64,000 nt of DNA from JAPLFM01 sp964650885 (GTDB lineage: Bacteria > Bacteroidota > Ignavibacteria > Kapaibacteriales > UBA2268), in assembly GCA_964650885.1 (NCBI GenBank), contig CAZYXG010000001.1, positions 124,001-188,000 on the forward strand. The letters are read 5' to 3'. The notes beneath the pieces are model-generated. The model saw only the letters and a list, made by a program, of their open reading frames with translations, did not search any database and was not told where the DNA came from. A program made the translations under genes and the position numbers. This document shows, piece after piece, positions 1-9,346 of this stretch; within the stretch, counting starts at the first letter, position 1, and each line of letters begins with the position of its first letter.

Positions 1-46
1 ATTTTGCAAATGGTTCGACTTCTGTTGTAACTAATAGAATATTCAT
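1..46 (-). CDS. glgA: Glycogen/starch synthase, N-terminal start only (partial)
   Basis: Reading the minus strand from an ATG at 46 gives MNILLVTTEVEPFAK and then runs off the window. This matches the usual beginning of bacterial glycogen synthases (GT5), where a short beta strand is followed by E-x-x-PFAK before the ADP-glucose-binding KTGGL loop. Only 15 codons are visible, so the call rests on this signature alone. It lies 19 bases after the pdxH stop and is probably co-transcribed with it. GlgA would transfer glucose from ADP-glucose to a growing glucan in the cytoplasm. The KTGGL motif itself would be the next residues, outside the window. Confidence 0.6.
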   Translation of the reverse strand, partial: MNILLVTTEVEPFAK

Positions 47-65
47 AATTAAACTTAATTGTTAT

Positions 66-704
66 CTAAGGGGCTATTCTGATAATATGCCAATTACTCT
101 CTTTCAATGTATAAGTAATTCTATCGTGCATTCGAGATGGTCTGCCTTGCCAAAATTCAAAATAAGATGGAATTATGGAAAAGCCACCCCAAAATTCTGG
201 ATAAGGTACTTCAGTTTCCTCAAACTTTTGGGCAAGATTATTGTAGTTTGATTGTAACTCTTCTTTGCTGGTTTTTTGGCTTTGGTTGGAAGCCCAAGCT
301 CCAATTTTACTTTCTTTTGGTCTTGAATTGAAATATGCTTGCGATTGTTCAATTGATGTTTTCTGAATTATTCCTTCTATTCTAATTTGTCTTTCCATTT
401 TGTCCCAAAAGAAAAGCAGAGAAGCTTTTGGATTCTCTGCTATATTATTTGATTTGCGACTATTGTAATTAGTATAAAAAGTAAATGATTCTTTGCTAAA
501 TTCTTTTAGTAATACAATTCGACTTGAAGGGAATCCATCTTTATTTACAGTGGATAGTACCATTGCATTGGGGTCTGGAAACAAATCAGAAGAAATTGCT
601 TCATCGAACCATAATTTAAACTGATCAAATGGTGAAGATTCAACTTGATTTTCATTCAATTCATCGTTAGAGTAATCATGTCGAATAGCCGAATAATCTA
701 TCAT
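66..704 (-). CDS. pdxH: Pyridoxamine 5'-phosphate oxidase
   Basis: This 212-aa protein has the usual length and order of PdxH, which uses FMN and O2 to oxidise pyridoxine/pyridoxamine 5'-phosphate to pyridoxal 5'-phosphate. Visible motifs are the FMN-binding RIVLLKEF (about residue 62), FYTNYNSRK, RQIRIEG, the YFNSRP...IGAWAS segment, the substrate-binding FWQGRPSRMHDR stretch, and a C-terminal RIAP in place of the common RLAP. The start codon overlaps the stop of the upstream CAP-protein gene as ATGA (701-704), so the two are translationally coupled. The PLP product is the cofactor of the desulfurase-like enzyme two genes upstream, although that link may be coincidental. Confidence 0.95.
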   Translation of the reverse strand: MIDYSAIRHDYSNDELNENQVESSPFDQFKLWFDEAISSDLFPDPNAMVLSTVNKDGFPSSRIVLLKEFSKESFTFYTNYNSRKSNNIAENPKASLLFFWDKMERQIRIEGIIQKTSIEQSQAYFNSRPKESKIGAWASNQSQKTSKEELQSNYNNLAQKFEETEVPYPEFWGGFSIIPSYFEFWQGRPSRMHDRITYTLKESNWHIIRIAP

Positions 705-2461
705 TTAACAATTTGAAAAGGTTTAACAAAATCGAATTTATCCGATTGTACATATATGTAATATGCACCATTTTGTAAACTATTTATGCTCATATTCAAA
801 CTTGATTCCAAAATTACATTGTTCGACATAACTTGATTTCCAAGTAAATCATATACTCGTAAAGTAAAGAATTTGGATTGACTATTCAAGTTGTTGAAAG
901 TGATTTGGTCAGTATTAACTTTTATATCAAAACCAGCAAGTTCTTTAATATCAACTGAATTAACTTTTCCAGTATTGAATTCTAAGGCTTTACTCCAAGT
1001 GCCAGCACCAACAGTATTCACACCTTGCACTCTCCAAAAGTAATTAGTTTCTGGATTAAGTTTGTTATTGTCAAACAAATAAGAATTTGTTTTAACATCT
1101 TTTATGTCATATTTAATACTAAAAGCATCAAATATCTTGCTATTTGCTAATTGCAGATTATAGCTAGTGGCAGAAGGGTCTGCTTGCCATTGAAGTTTCG
1201 CATCGGTATTGTCTAAGACTTCTTGATCAAGTGGAGAAGTTAATGTAATTTCTAAAGGAGCACCAGCTTTTGTAGTGAAAGCCCAAGCACTAGACCAAGC
1301 GCTTACTCCAGAAGTATTTTTAGAAGCAATTCTCCAATAATACTTAGTTAAGTTTTCAAGACCTTTCAATGTGTATTCTGTTGCAACTAAATTAGTGTCC
1401 AGCAAAATTGATGTAAATTGATTGCTTTTTGAAATTTGCAAGTTATATGAAGTTGCATTTGTAGATTTATTCCAAGTAATCTTAGTGCCATTTGTAATTG
1501 CTGTTGCATTATCAGCTGGACTTGCTTGAGTAGTCTCTGAAGGTCCGCCAGGCAATCCATTAACTAATTTGAAAGTATAAGTATAATCTTTGGAAGCACC
1601 GTTAACCATTGCATTTGTGATTGATACAGTATATTCAACATTATCTTTAAGCCCAGCTACATACCATTGTAATGAGTTAGGAATACTTCCCCAACCCTCG
1701 GCATCATAAACAATACCTGAGACTGTCATATTTGTAGAACCAGCTTTGACACTAACTTGAGCTTGTGAGTAATTTACATTTGTATTAAACAATACATTGC
1801 TTTTGTTATAGAATGCGTGGAAAGATAAATAGAAGTTTTTGCTGAAATATGTAGTTGGGTAATCACCTTGTGGGTAAGCAACATAATCAATAGTTGAAGG
1901 AATAGCTCCTGAAACATAGTCTTGGTATTTCAGTGCACCTGCTGACATAGTAGCATTATCAACAATGCCATCAACTCTACCAAAAGCAATACTTTTAAGT
2001 GATGGGTTTATTATTGATCTTCTGTGTCCAACTCTTTTCACAGCGGCAGCATCTTTGTCATCTATTAACCAACCAATGATTTGTTCAGATGAAGGAGACA
2101 ATGTGTTTCCGCCTCCACCAAAACTATAACCTAAATGCAAATTTGATGTTTTAGCACCATTAGCACCAGCAGCAGTATAGCAAGTTGCACTTGCATCAGG
2201 ATAGTGGTTTAAAGCTTTATTTGCAGCACAAATTAGTGATGCTTGCATTGCATCGTTATTACCATTTTCATTATAAGTTACAGCAGGAAGCTTATGCAAA
2301 GCACGAATAGAATTTACTAAATCTAGGACTTTCTTTTTTTCAGTTGCAGTTAAAACTCCTGAATAGCAAGATGTAATATCTGGATTTGTTGTGTAAATAT
2401 CTTGGTATGTTTCTGCCAAAGCAGAAGCAGTAACCAAAAAGAGAATAAGTAACAATTTCAT
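701..2461 (-). CDS. Secreted CAP-domain protein with FN3 repeats and T9SS sorting domain
   Basis: This 586-aa protein starts with a clear signal peptide (MKLLLILFLVTASALA). Residues about 45-170 resemble the CAP/SCP (cysteine-rich secretory protein) fold. They include an N-terminal VNSIRALHKLPAV helix and the late motif GHRRSIINPSLKSIAFG. Two fibronectin type III-like modules follow (about 310-400 and 405-500), each with the ATSYNLQ(I/L) strand and YYWR/YFWR. The last 70 residues form a beta-rich domain ending FQIVK, typical of a type IX secretion sorting domain. It is therefore predicted to be exported and processed at the cell surface. The substrate is unknown; CAP proteins bind lipids or glycans, and catalysis is not established. 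It lies 21 bases after the desulfurase-like gene. Confidence 0.8.
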   Translation of the reverse strand: MKLLLILFLVTASALAETYQDIYTTNPDITSCYSGVLTATEKKKVLDLVNSIRALHKLPAVTYNENGNNDAMQASLICAANKALNHYPDASATCYTAAGANGAKTSNLHLGYSFGGGGNTLSPSSEQIIGWLIDDKDAAAVKRVGHRRSIINPSLKSIAFGRVDGIVDNATMSAGALKYQDYVSGAIPSTIDYVAYPQGDYPTTYFSKNFYLSFHAFYNKSNVLFNTNVNYSQAQVSVKAGSTNMTVSGIVYDAEGWGSIPNSLQWYVAGLKDNVEYTVSITNAMVNGASKDYTYTFKLVNGLPGGPSETTQASPADNATAITNGTKITWNKSTNATSYNLQISKSNQFTSILLDTNLVATEYTLKGLENLTKYYWRIASKNTSGVSAWSSAWAFTTKAGAPLEITLTSPLDQEVLDNTDAKLQWQADPSATSYNLQLANSKIFDAFSIKYDIKDVKTNSYLFDNNKLNPETNYFWRVQGVNTVGAGTWSKALEFNTGKVNSVDIKELAGFDIKVNTDQITFNNLNSQSKFFTLRVYDLLGNQVMSNNVILESSLNMSINSLQNGAYYIYVQSDKFDFVKPFQIVK

Positions 2462-2482
2462 TAAAATATCTCCGTAAAACTC

Positions 2483-3877
2483 TTAATAATTAAAATAATT
2501 TTCTTTTTCTATATCCAGTCCAACAGGATAGAACTGGCCTAATTCTTCATTTTTAACATACTCATATTCAGACTCTTTATAGATGACTTTTTTTAGAGAG
2601 TCAACTAAATAATCTATTTCTTCAATTGTATTGTAAATACCGAAGCTAATTCGCAATGCACCAGGAATATTGAATTTATCGCCATTAATAATTTTTGCTA
2701 CCCAGTCGCAATTTTTATCTTGAGGTATTTTTAAAAGGTTCATCAGATAAGGTTGAGTGCAAAATCTTCCACTTCTTAAACCAATTCCATATTCAAAACA
2801 TAATTTTGCAGCAATTTCAAGATAATTTCTATCTTTTACAACAAATGTAATCACTCCCAAACGATTATGAAGTGTTTCTTTATTAGTTTTTATAAGTAAT
2901 TCAATTTCAGGTATTTCTTCAAACCGTTTCAGAATATGTTCAGTCAGCTCAAGTTCGTGTTGAGCTACTTTGTCCATTCCAATTTCCATCAAAGTTTTCA
3001 AGGAACTAGCAAAAGCAACAGCCCCAACTGCATTTGGAGAACCAGCTTCTTCTTTATCTGCCCCAGAGTGCCAATGAGTTTGCCAATGAGTAACAATTTT
3101 AGCATTTCCACCACCAACGAACTCAGGATTACCTTGAGAGATTACGTTATTTGGCATAATTAATACTCCAGTTCCAAAAGGAGCATACATTTTATGTGCT
3201 GACATCACAAGAAAATCTATTCTTCTTGGGTCGTCATTTTTCAACATTTCAATTTTTCTATGAGGAGCAAGTTGTGCAGAATCAACTAAGATATAAGCTC
3301 CGTACTTATGTGCTAACTCTGCAATATCGTGGTATGGATTAATTATTCCAGATATATTCGAAGCTCCAGTTATGGCTAAAAGCTTAATTCTTTGTTTATA
3401 CCATTCAAATTTTGCTTTCAAGTCTTCTAAATCTAGATAGCCATTTTCATCTACTTTCACAAAGTCGTATCTGCCAGAGCGTTTCCAAGGCAAATAATTA
3501 GAATGATGTTCCATACCAGTTGTCAGTACTATACCATCTTCTCCTAAATCTAACCTATATGAAAGCTTATTAATTGCTTCAGTTGTGTTTTTTACAAAAA
3601 CAGTTGTATGGTACTCAGGGTCTGCTCCAACAAATTCAGCTGCTATTTCATGAGCTTGTTCATAAGCTCTAGTGGAAACAATTGATTTTATGCCATTTCC
3701 TCTATGAACAGCTGAGTACCAAGCAAGGAACTCATTTGTTTTTTCCATAGTAGATGTAAAGCTAGGAGTACTTGCACCATTATCAAAAAACACATACTGT
3801 TTTAGAGATCCATCAAGCAATCGTACTTGCTTTTCTAACCCTACAACATTATTTCTTATATTATCAATTGTAAACAT
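2483..3877 (-). CDS. Class V aminotransferase-fold PLP enzyme, cysteine desulfurase-like
   Basis: This 464-aa protein belongs to the NifS/SufS-related class V aminotransferases. The PLP lysine is in SAHKMYAPFG, the cofactor aspartate in ILVDSAQLAPH, and the ring-stacking histidine in GMEHHSNYLPW. A candidate catalytic cysteine lies in SGRFCTQPYL, the place equivalent to the RTGHHCTEPL loop of the SufS encoded at 48868-50106. The loop differs (RF for HH), and the protein is about 50 residues longer with a C-terminal tail rich in Glu/Tyr. It may mobilise sulfur or act on another amino acid such as a cysteine conjugate; the sequence does not decide. It is outside the Suf operon and leads a run towards the CAP protein and pdxH. 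Confidence 0.8.
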   Translation of the reverse strand: MFTIDNIRNNVVGLEKQVRLLDGSLKQYVFFDNGASTPSFTSTMEKTNEFLAWYSAVHRGNGIKSIVSTRAYEQAHEIAAEFVGADPEYHTTVFVKNTTEAINKLSYRLDLGEDGIVLTTGMEHHSNYLPWKRSGRYDFVKVDENGYLDLEDLKAKFEWYKQRIKLLAITGASNISGIINPYHDIAELAHKYGAYILVDSAQLAPHRKIEMLKNDDPRRIDFLVMSAHKMYAPFGTGVLIMPNNVISQGNPEFVGGGNAKIVTHWQTHWHSGADKEEAGSPNAVGAVAFASSLKTLMEIGMDKVAQHELELTEHILKRFEEIPEIELLIKTNKETLHNRLGVITFVVKDRNYLEIAAKLCFEYGIGLRSGRFCTQPYLMNLLKIPQDKNCDWVAKIINGDKFNIPGALRISFGIYNTIEEIDYLVDSLKKVIYKESEYEYVKNEELGQFYPVGLDIEKENYFNY

Positions 3878-4081
3878 TATTGAATATCATTTTTCCGTAA
3901 AACGAAATTTAACAAAAAATTAACAATTTTTACATACTTTCGGATAGAATTTCAATTAGTTCCAATAAAAAAACATAATGAACACTAAATCTATATAGTT
4001 TTTAGTTGAATTGTTGTTAGTTATTAAGTTTGTATCTGTTTAATTGGTAAAATTCTAAAACTTCGTTTAACTTGGATATCA
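3878..4081. other. Longest intergenic region, between divergent genes
   Basis: These 204 bases separate the minus-strand desulfurase-like gene from the plus-strand iron permease gene and must hold both promoters. No tRNA or open frame is evident. A TTAACAA direct repeat occurs at 3909-3915 and 3920-3926, one helical turn apart, but in sequence this AT-rich that can be chance. A TAAGTTTG at 4025-4032 fits the Bacteroidota -7 box TAnnTTTG for the permease gene. I could not see a convincing Fur box. Confidence 0.5.
4025..4032 (+). promoter_or_regulatory. Possible -7 promoter box of the iron permease gene
   Basis: TAAGTTTG matches the Bacteroidota -7 consensus TAnnTTTG and would start transcription about 43 bases before the ATG at 4082. 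TTG triplets lie upstream, but at shorter than usual spacing, so the -33 element is not convincing. Confidence 0.3.
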
Positions 4082-6016
4082 ATGCTTTCCCTTAATAGAC
4101 TTATAATTTTTCTTCTATTAGTATTTACTTTTCAAGAGTCAATTTGTGAAGTTAAAAAGTTTGACAAAAACATAAATACGTTTATCAATTTGATTGATTA
4201 TTTAATTGTTGATTATCACAATGCTGTGCAGAATGGCAAAGTGGTTAATAATGATGAGTATCAAGAGATGAATGAATTTATTGATAATTCAATAAATTTA
4301 TTTCAAAGTATAAAACAAACTATACCCTCACAAACCAAAGTTCAAATTTCAAAAGAATTAGAACTTTTGAAAAAGGCAATTCAAAACAAAGCTAATTATA
4401 AATATATCAAACAATTAGCACAATCAATTAATAAAGAAATAATTAATTTAAACTTAGTTTCACTCACACCAGATTTTGCATATAGTTTGCAAGAAGGGCA
4501 AAATTTGTACTTAGCAAATTGTACAATTTGCCACAACAAAAATGGTGATGCAAATACTGATTTTGCTAAAATTAGCAATCCTAAACCAGCAAACTTATTA
4601 GATGCAAGTTTAATGTCTTCCATTTCAGTGTTCCATATATATAACACAATAAGATTAGGAATAGCTGGAACAAATATGCTACCTTTTGAAAAGTTGAGCG
4701 AAAAAGAAGTCTGGAATTTAGCTTTTTATGTTTCTTCATTGCGTTTTCAATCAAGGAAAATGAATGAGGAATTAACCAAGCTGCAAAGTAAGATAAATAA
4801 GATTGTAAGTTTGGAAGAGAAAAGTGTTTTAAGTGAAGATAGTTTGATGATTATCCTAAAGTCGAAAGGAATTAATTCTGAGAACACTGTGGCAGCTATG
4901 CGGTTATTTAGCCCCAAAGAATCTTCTGATAATTTAGGGATTTTGGCAACTAATGTTAATTTACTCTCTATTATTGACTTGGTTAAGATTAATGAATATG
5001 AAAAAGCAAATGCAGAAGCTATAGCAACTTATTTAGGCACAATAGAACCTTATGAGAAAAAGCTTGAAAGCTTAGATAAAACATTGAAATTGAACTTAGA
5101 ATCTGCGATGTTGAAGCTTAGATCCGACATTAATAAACATAAAGATATTGCGATAATTCAGCAAGATATTGATGAAATTGAATCATTGATATTTAAAGCA
5201 AATAATTTATTAGTAAACACTAAATATGACAATTGGTTAGCGTTTTTTCTTTCCTTCTCACTAATTATTAGGGAGGGGATTGAAGCATTATTAATCATAG
5301 TTACTATAATTGGTGTTTTAAATAAAATGGAAAGTAAATGGGCAATTAAGTGGATTCACTATGGCTGGATTTTAGCACTCTCAATTGGAGTACTTTCTAT
5401 GTATTTCATTGATTCTATAAAACTTATAAGTAGTGAAAATAGAGAAATATTCGAAGCAATGGCATCTGTATTTTCCGTAATTATGTTACTATTTGTAGGA
5501 TTTTGGTTGCATTCAAAAAGCGATGCGTCAAAATGGAAAGCTTATGTAGAAAATAAAGTAACAAAAATTTTAGATTCAAAAAGTTTAATTGGGTTAACTT
5601 TATTGTCTTTCATTGTTGTTTTTAGAGAAGTCTTCGAATCAGCACTTTTCTTAACTACATTGAAATTAGATTTAGAAAACAATTCAAGTTCCTATGTTTA
5701 TTTTGGAGCTTTAGCTGCAATTATGCTAACAATTTTGATTTCTTGGGTTTTACTTAAGACAACGAAAAATGTTCCAATAACTAAATTCTTCAAATTTTCT
5801 TCAATTGTTATAGTAATTTTGTCAGTGATTTTGATAGGGAAATCTGCTAATGCTTTTCAAGAGGCAGGTGTATTAAGTGTTTCTAGTTTACCAATTAGTT
5901 TTAGTTTCTCTTTGATTGGGCTTTATTCAAATTATGAATCTTTATTTTCTCAGTTTGTTTTAATTTTAATTGTAGTGTTTCTTTGGAAGATAAAGTTAAC
6001 ATATAGTAAGAGTTAA
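4082..6016 (+). CDS. Cytochrome c-FTR1 fusion, iron permease
   Basis: This 644-aa protein begins with a signal peptide, then a helical region (about 25-130) of unknown role. A c-type cytochrome domain follows, with haem motif CTICH at 147-151 and a probable axial Met in GTNMLPF near 199. A long coiled segment leads into a seven-helix FTR1/EfeU membrane domain. Both iron-permease signatures are present: REGIEAL (397-403) and FREVFES (514-520), the R-E-x-x-E repeats thought to coordinate iron in the channel. The layout places the haem in the periplasm and the permease in the inner membrane, so haem-mediated oxidation of Fe(II) before uptake is a reasonable inference. Its stop shares TTAA with the convergent lipoprotein gene. 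Confidence 0.88.
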   Translation: MLSLNRLIIFLLLVFTFQESICEVKKFDKNINTFINLIDYLIVDYHNAVQNGKVVNNDEYQEMNEFIDNSINLFQSIKQTIPSQTKVQISKELELLKKAIQNKANYKYIKQLAQSINKEIINLNLVSLTPDFAYSLQEGQNLYLANCTICHNKNGDANTDFAKISNPKPANLLDASLMSSISVFHIYNTIRLGIAGTNMLPFEKLSEKEVWNLAFYVSSLRFQSRKMNEELTKLQSKINKIVSLEEKSVLSEDSLMIILKSKGINSENTVAAMRLFSPKESSDNLGILATNVNLLSIIDLVKINEYEKANAEAIATYLGTIEPYEKKLESLDKTLKLNLESAMLKLRSDINKHKDIAIIQQDIDEIESLIFKANNLLVNTKYDNWLAFFLSFSLIIREGIEALLIIVTIIGVLNKMESKWAIKWIHYGWILALSIGVLSMYFIDSIKLISSENREIFEAMASVFSVIMLLFVGFWLHSKSDASKWKAYVENKVTKILDSKSLIGLTLLSFIVVFREVFESALFLTTLKLDLENNSSSYVYFGALAAIMLTILISWVLLKTTKNVPITKFFKFSSIVIVILSVILIGKSANAFQEAGVLSVSSLPISFSFSLIGLYSNYESLFSQFVLILIVVFLWKIKLTYSKS

Positions 6017-6516
6017 AACTCAGATTCATCACGCCAAAAAAGTATCCGCCAATCTGTTTGTATGTTTGGCCTAATTAGCACTACAGTGGCTCTACCTTGT
6101 ATTTGGATTATCTCATCGGCAGAAAATACGATTTTCAATGTAAAACCCCTAGAAATTTGTATATTCAAACTATCGCCAATTGAATTTATTTGATCGTTCC
6201 AAACAAGATCAAGTGTATTGGCAGCCACGAAGATTCTATAAGTGGAAATCATTTCTTGGTCTCTACTCCAAGTTAAATCCAAACCTTTTTCATGATTTCT
6301 ATAAGCGAATGAGAAATTTCTGTCAAGCAGATTTCCATATACTAGAGTATCTTTGAATTTATAAGCGTAGCTCCAATTGTTGAATATCCCAATGACATTC
6401 CTTTGGTCTGATATTACGTTATTAGAGTCTTGATTATTGCTCAGGGTAGGGGCAAATGGATTTGTACAAGATGAAATTAAAGCAAAGCAAGACAATATGA
6501 ATAATAAATATTTCAT
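6013..6516 (-). CDS. Small lipoprotein of unknown function
   Basis: I do not recognise a family for this 167-aa protein. It starts with a lipoprotein signal whose lipobox is LISSC (Cys17), followed by a low-complexity Asn/Ser/Asp linker. The remainder looks like mixed beta structure with several Trp residues (NNWSYAYKFKD, WSRDQE, LVWNDQ, WRILFWRDE), suggesting a compact beta sandwich or barrel on a membrane-anchored tether. It begins 2 bases after the phosphatase gene stop and is the last gene of the hflX run, so it is probably co-expressed with that membrane phosphatase. Its end overlaps the convergent permease gene by 4 bases. Confidence 0.65.
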   Translation of the reverse strand: MKYLLFILSCFALISSCTNPFAPTLSNNQDSNNVISDQRNVIGIFNNWSYAYKFKDTLVYGNLLDRNFSFAYRNHEKGLDLTWSRDQEMISTYRIFVAANTLDLVWNDQINSIGDSLNIQISRGFTLKIVFSADEIIQIQGRATVVLIRPNIQTDWRILFWRDESEF

Positions 6517-6518
6517 AG

Positions 6519-9332
6519 TTATACCGCTTTAACTATTACAATTGTTATGTCATCGAACTGCTCTTTATTTTTAGCGAATGAATTAACTTGATTAAGTATA
6601 TTGTTTCTAATTTCGTTAGCATTAAAGCTATTGTTAGACTTAATAATTCTCAATAAATTCTCTTCTCCAAACTCATCTTCATTAGTATTTCTTGCTTCAA
6701 TAATCCCATCTGAAATTATAACAAACACATCATTTGGATTGTAATTAAATTTAACTTCTTCAATGCTTTTATCAAATAGAATTCCTTTGTTCACTCCTAA
6801 CACTATACCATTCGGCAAGATTAATTCTACTTTTTCTGTTAATGAATTGTACCAGTAAATAGGCAAATGTCCTGCTCTAGAAACTGTAATTGTTTTATTT
6901 GTTTTGTCAAACTCAGTAATTACACACGAAACAAAATAGTTCTTATCTAAGTAGTTATAAATTATACTATTTGTACGCTTTAAAACATCTTTTGGTGAGA
7001 GTTTGAATTCACTCAATACTTTAAGAATACCTTGAATTTTAGACATATAGAATGCAGCTGATGTACCTTTACCAGATACATCGCCCAATGCAATTGTCAT
7101 TTTGTTTTCAGATTGGTAGAAATCATAGAAATCTCCACCTACTTCTAAAGCAGGCAGGGAACTACCAGATATATCAAGCCAATTAATATGAGGTATATCT
7201 TGCGGAAGTGAAGAAAGTTGAATTTTTCTTGCAATTTCTAATTCATGTTTGAAACGTTCTTTTTCTGCTAAATCATCATATAAATAGGCATTTTCAATCA
7301 CAAAAGAGGACTGGGAAGAAATGTTGGCAACTAATTGATAATCCTGACTATTAAACTTTGTTTCAGATAGTTTTTCACCAATAAATATAGCTCCAAGCAA
7401 TTTGCCTTTTGAATAAATCGGAGAGATTAAAATCAGTTTACATTCATTGAAGACTAGTTTAATATCGGCATCTAAATTATTTACATCAAAGATAGAGCTT
7501 TGGTCTTTAATTTGATTAATTAGCTTAGTGTCAATTGCATTCAGATATTCTTTAAAAGTGTAATCATTGAATCCAATGAAATTTTGCTCTAGTATTCTTT
7601 GTTCATTTTTAAAGAAAAGAACACCTATCCTTTTAACTTTAAGTATATTTGAAAGTTTAAAGGTTATCTCTTTAGCTAAGTTATTTAATGCAAGTTTTTG
7701 TTCTAAAACTCCTAAAAGTTCTTTAGAAGATGTTTCAAAATCTAGTCTATTTCTGAAAAATTTATAATCAATCCAACTTTGAACTGCTCTTGCCAGAAAC
7801 CAAGTTATAACAACAACTAAAAATGATAAAATCAATGTGAATATTTTTTCAAGAAAGAACTCATAATCTTTATTTAGCGGACTTGTAAGAACTACTATTT
7901 TAAGTCCTCTCAATGCTAAATTTGGCATATTCCAGTTTGTAATAGTAACAAAATAGAGTGTAATTAAAGCAATTGAAAAATTTACAAGCTGCCAAATTCC
8001 AGTTGCTAAGGAATACAAAACATTCTTTTTTACTTTAAGTAATAACTCTAACTTATTGTAATAATTAAGTATTATCAATAATAATGTAACTGGAAATAAT
8101 GTAATAGCTAAACTAATTTCATTTTCGATGTTACTAGTGCTTGTATCAAATACAAGATACATAACAGTACCAATAAAAATGAATAAAGGACTTGAGGATA
8201 ATAGAAATCTAGAAATACTACTTTTCTTTATCTGGATTATACCATATTTTATGTCTAATCCAAAGAAGACAATAGAGAAAACTACTGATACTAACAAAGG
8301 CAATAAAGTTAGTCCTGATTTAATCTGAATTGCTATAATAATTGTAATTATTGCAAACATCAATAAATATGTGATATTCTTTATTTTAGAATATTTCTCA
8401 GATTTAGGTATAAAATAATAATTTGGTAAGTTACTATAAATGAACTGGTTGATAATAATAAAGCTAAAATATAAGTAAAATAAAGTTATTATTCTAATAA
8501 TCTCAAATTTTGCACTAAACACAGCTGGTTTTATTTGATTGAAAGTTAGAAACATTCCGTTAACAATAAAGAAATATCCTAAAGGAAAAGCTATTCTATT
8601 AAAACTCTCATCTTCTTTGTTTTTAAAGATAAACCTAATTGCAAAAACAAATAGTAATAATCCAAAGATGAATCTTATTAGGTTAATTTTTGAAATAACG
8701 TATTTTGCAATCTTTATGTCAAGTGTTTTGAATTCGCCGTTACGATAAATTTCATAATATAAATTGGTGCTAACTGATTTATATTTTAAATGTTTAGTGG
8801 CATCTACTCCATCTTTAAAGTCTTCATTATTTACTTTTGTAATAATGTCCCATTTTTGCATTCCAGCTTTATCGGAAGTGCCGTCTTTATCAACATTGAG
8901 AACTATTAGTGAAGAATTGAAGTAAATCAATTTAATTGTATCGAAATTATGCACTTTTACATATCTTTGAAAGTGTTGTTCGTTTTGGTAGTTATGTAAT
9001 TCTAGTTTCAACTCCTTTGAATTGTTTTCTCTAAGAACATTAAGTAAGTCATTTTTATTGATAACTTTAATATCATTGATGGAAACAAGAAATGAATTTG
9101 CACTTACAGAATCATCATTGAAAGTGTTATCTTTTAACTTTAAACTTTTTGCTGGAAATGATTCTTTAACTAAGATTTTACTAAAAGTATCTGCGAAGGA
9201 ATTTTGGTCTGTTGGGGAAGTTACAACTATAAAAAGGTTGTAAACACTAACAAATAATGCCAAAATAAAGATTATCGAAAAAACAATCTTGTTCTTAAGT
9301 AGCTTCTTAATTTTGGCAATTAGTTTTTGCAT
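6519..9332 (-). CDS. Membrane PDZ-GAF-PP2C (SpoIIE-type) serine phosphatase
   Basis: This 937-aa protein combines several modules. There is an N-terminal membrane anchor, and a periplasmic PDZ-like domain (about 135-205, with the DKDGTSDKAGMQKWDIITKV strand-loop). About eight to ten membrane helices follow (roughly 215-520), then a GAF domain (about 545-685), a linker helix and a PP2C/SpoIIE phosphatase domain. The phosphatase metal-site motifs are intact: GGDFYDF near 731, GDVSGKG, and SDGIIEA near 873. RsbU/SpoIIE family phosphatases dephosphorylate anti-anti-sigma (STAS) proteins, but no STAS or anti-sigma kinase gene is visible here, so the target is unknown. The PDZ domain outside and the phosphatase inside suggest transmembrane sensing of envelope state. 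It lies 14 bases after purB. Confidence 0.85.
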   Translation of the reverse strand: MQKLIAKIKKLLKNKIVFSIIFILALFVSVYNLFIVVTSPTDQNSFADTFSKILVKESFPAKSLKLKDNTFNDDSVSANSFLVSINDIKVINKNDLLNVLRENNSKELKLELHNYQNEQHFQRYVKVHNFDTIKLIYFNSSLIVLNVDKDGTSDKAGMQKWDIITKVNNEDFKDGVDATKHLKYKSVSTNLYYEIYRNGEFKTLDIKIAKYVISKINLIRFIFGLLLFVFAIRFIFKNKEDESFNRIAFPLGYFFIVNGMFLTFNQIKPAVFSAKFEIIRIITLFYLYFSFIIINQFIYSNLPNYYFIPKSEKYSKIKNITYLLMFAIITIIIAIQIKSGLTLLPLLVSVVFSIVFFGLDIKYGIIQIKKSSISRFLLSSSPLFIFIGTVMYLVFDTSTSNIENEISLAITLFPVTLLLIILNYYNKLELLLKVKKNVLYSLATGIWQLVNFSIALITLYFVTITNWNMPNLALRGLKIVVLTSPLNKDYEFFLEKIFTLILSFLVVVITWFLARAVQSWIDYKFFRNRLDFETSSKELLGVLEQKLALNNLAKEITFKLSNILKVKRIGVLFFKNEQRILEQNFIGFNDYTFKEYLNAIDTKLINQIKDQSSIFDVNNLDADIKLVFNECKLILISPIYSKGKLLGAIFIGEKLSETKFNSQDYQLVANISSQSSFVIENAYLYDDLAEKERFKHELEIARKIQLSSLPQDIPHINWLDISGSSLPALEVGGDFYDFYQSENKMTIALGDVSGKGTSAAFYMSKIQGILKVLSEFKLSPKDVLKRTNSIIYNYLDKNYFVSCVITEFDKTNKTITVSRAGHLPIYWYNSLTEKVELILPNGIVLGVNKGILFDKSIEEVKFNYNPNDVFVIISDGIIEARNTNEDEFGEENLLRIIKSNNSFNANEIRNNILNQVNSFAKNKEQFDDITIVIVKAV

Positions 9333-9346
9333 TTTTTGTTGGTTAG

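Noticed and set aside
3878..4081. tRNA or small RNA in the largest intergenic region
   Set aside because: No cloverleaf or strong hairpin; only AT-rich promoter-like sequence.
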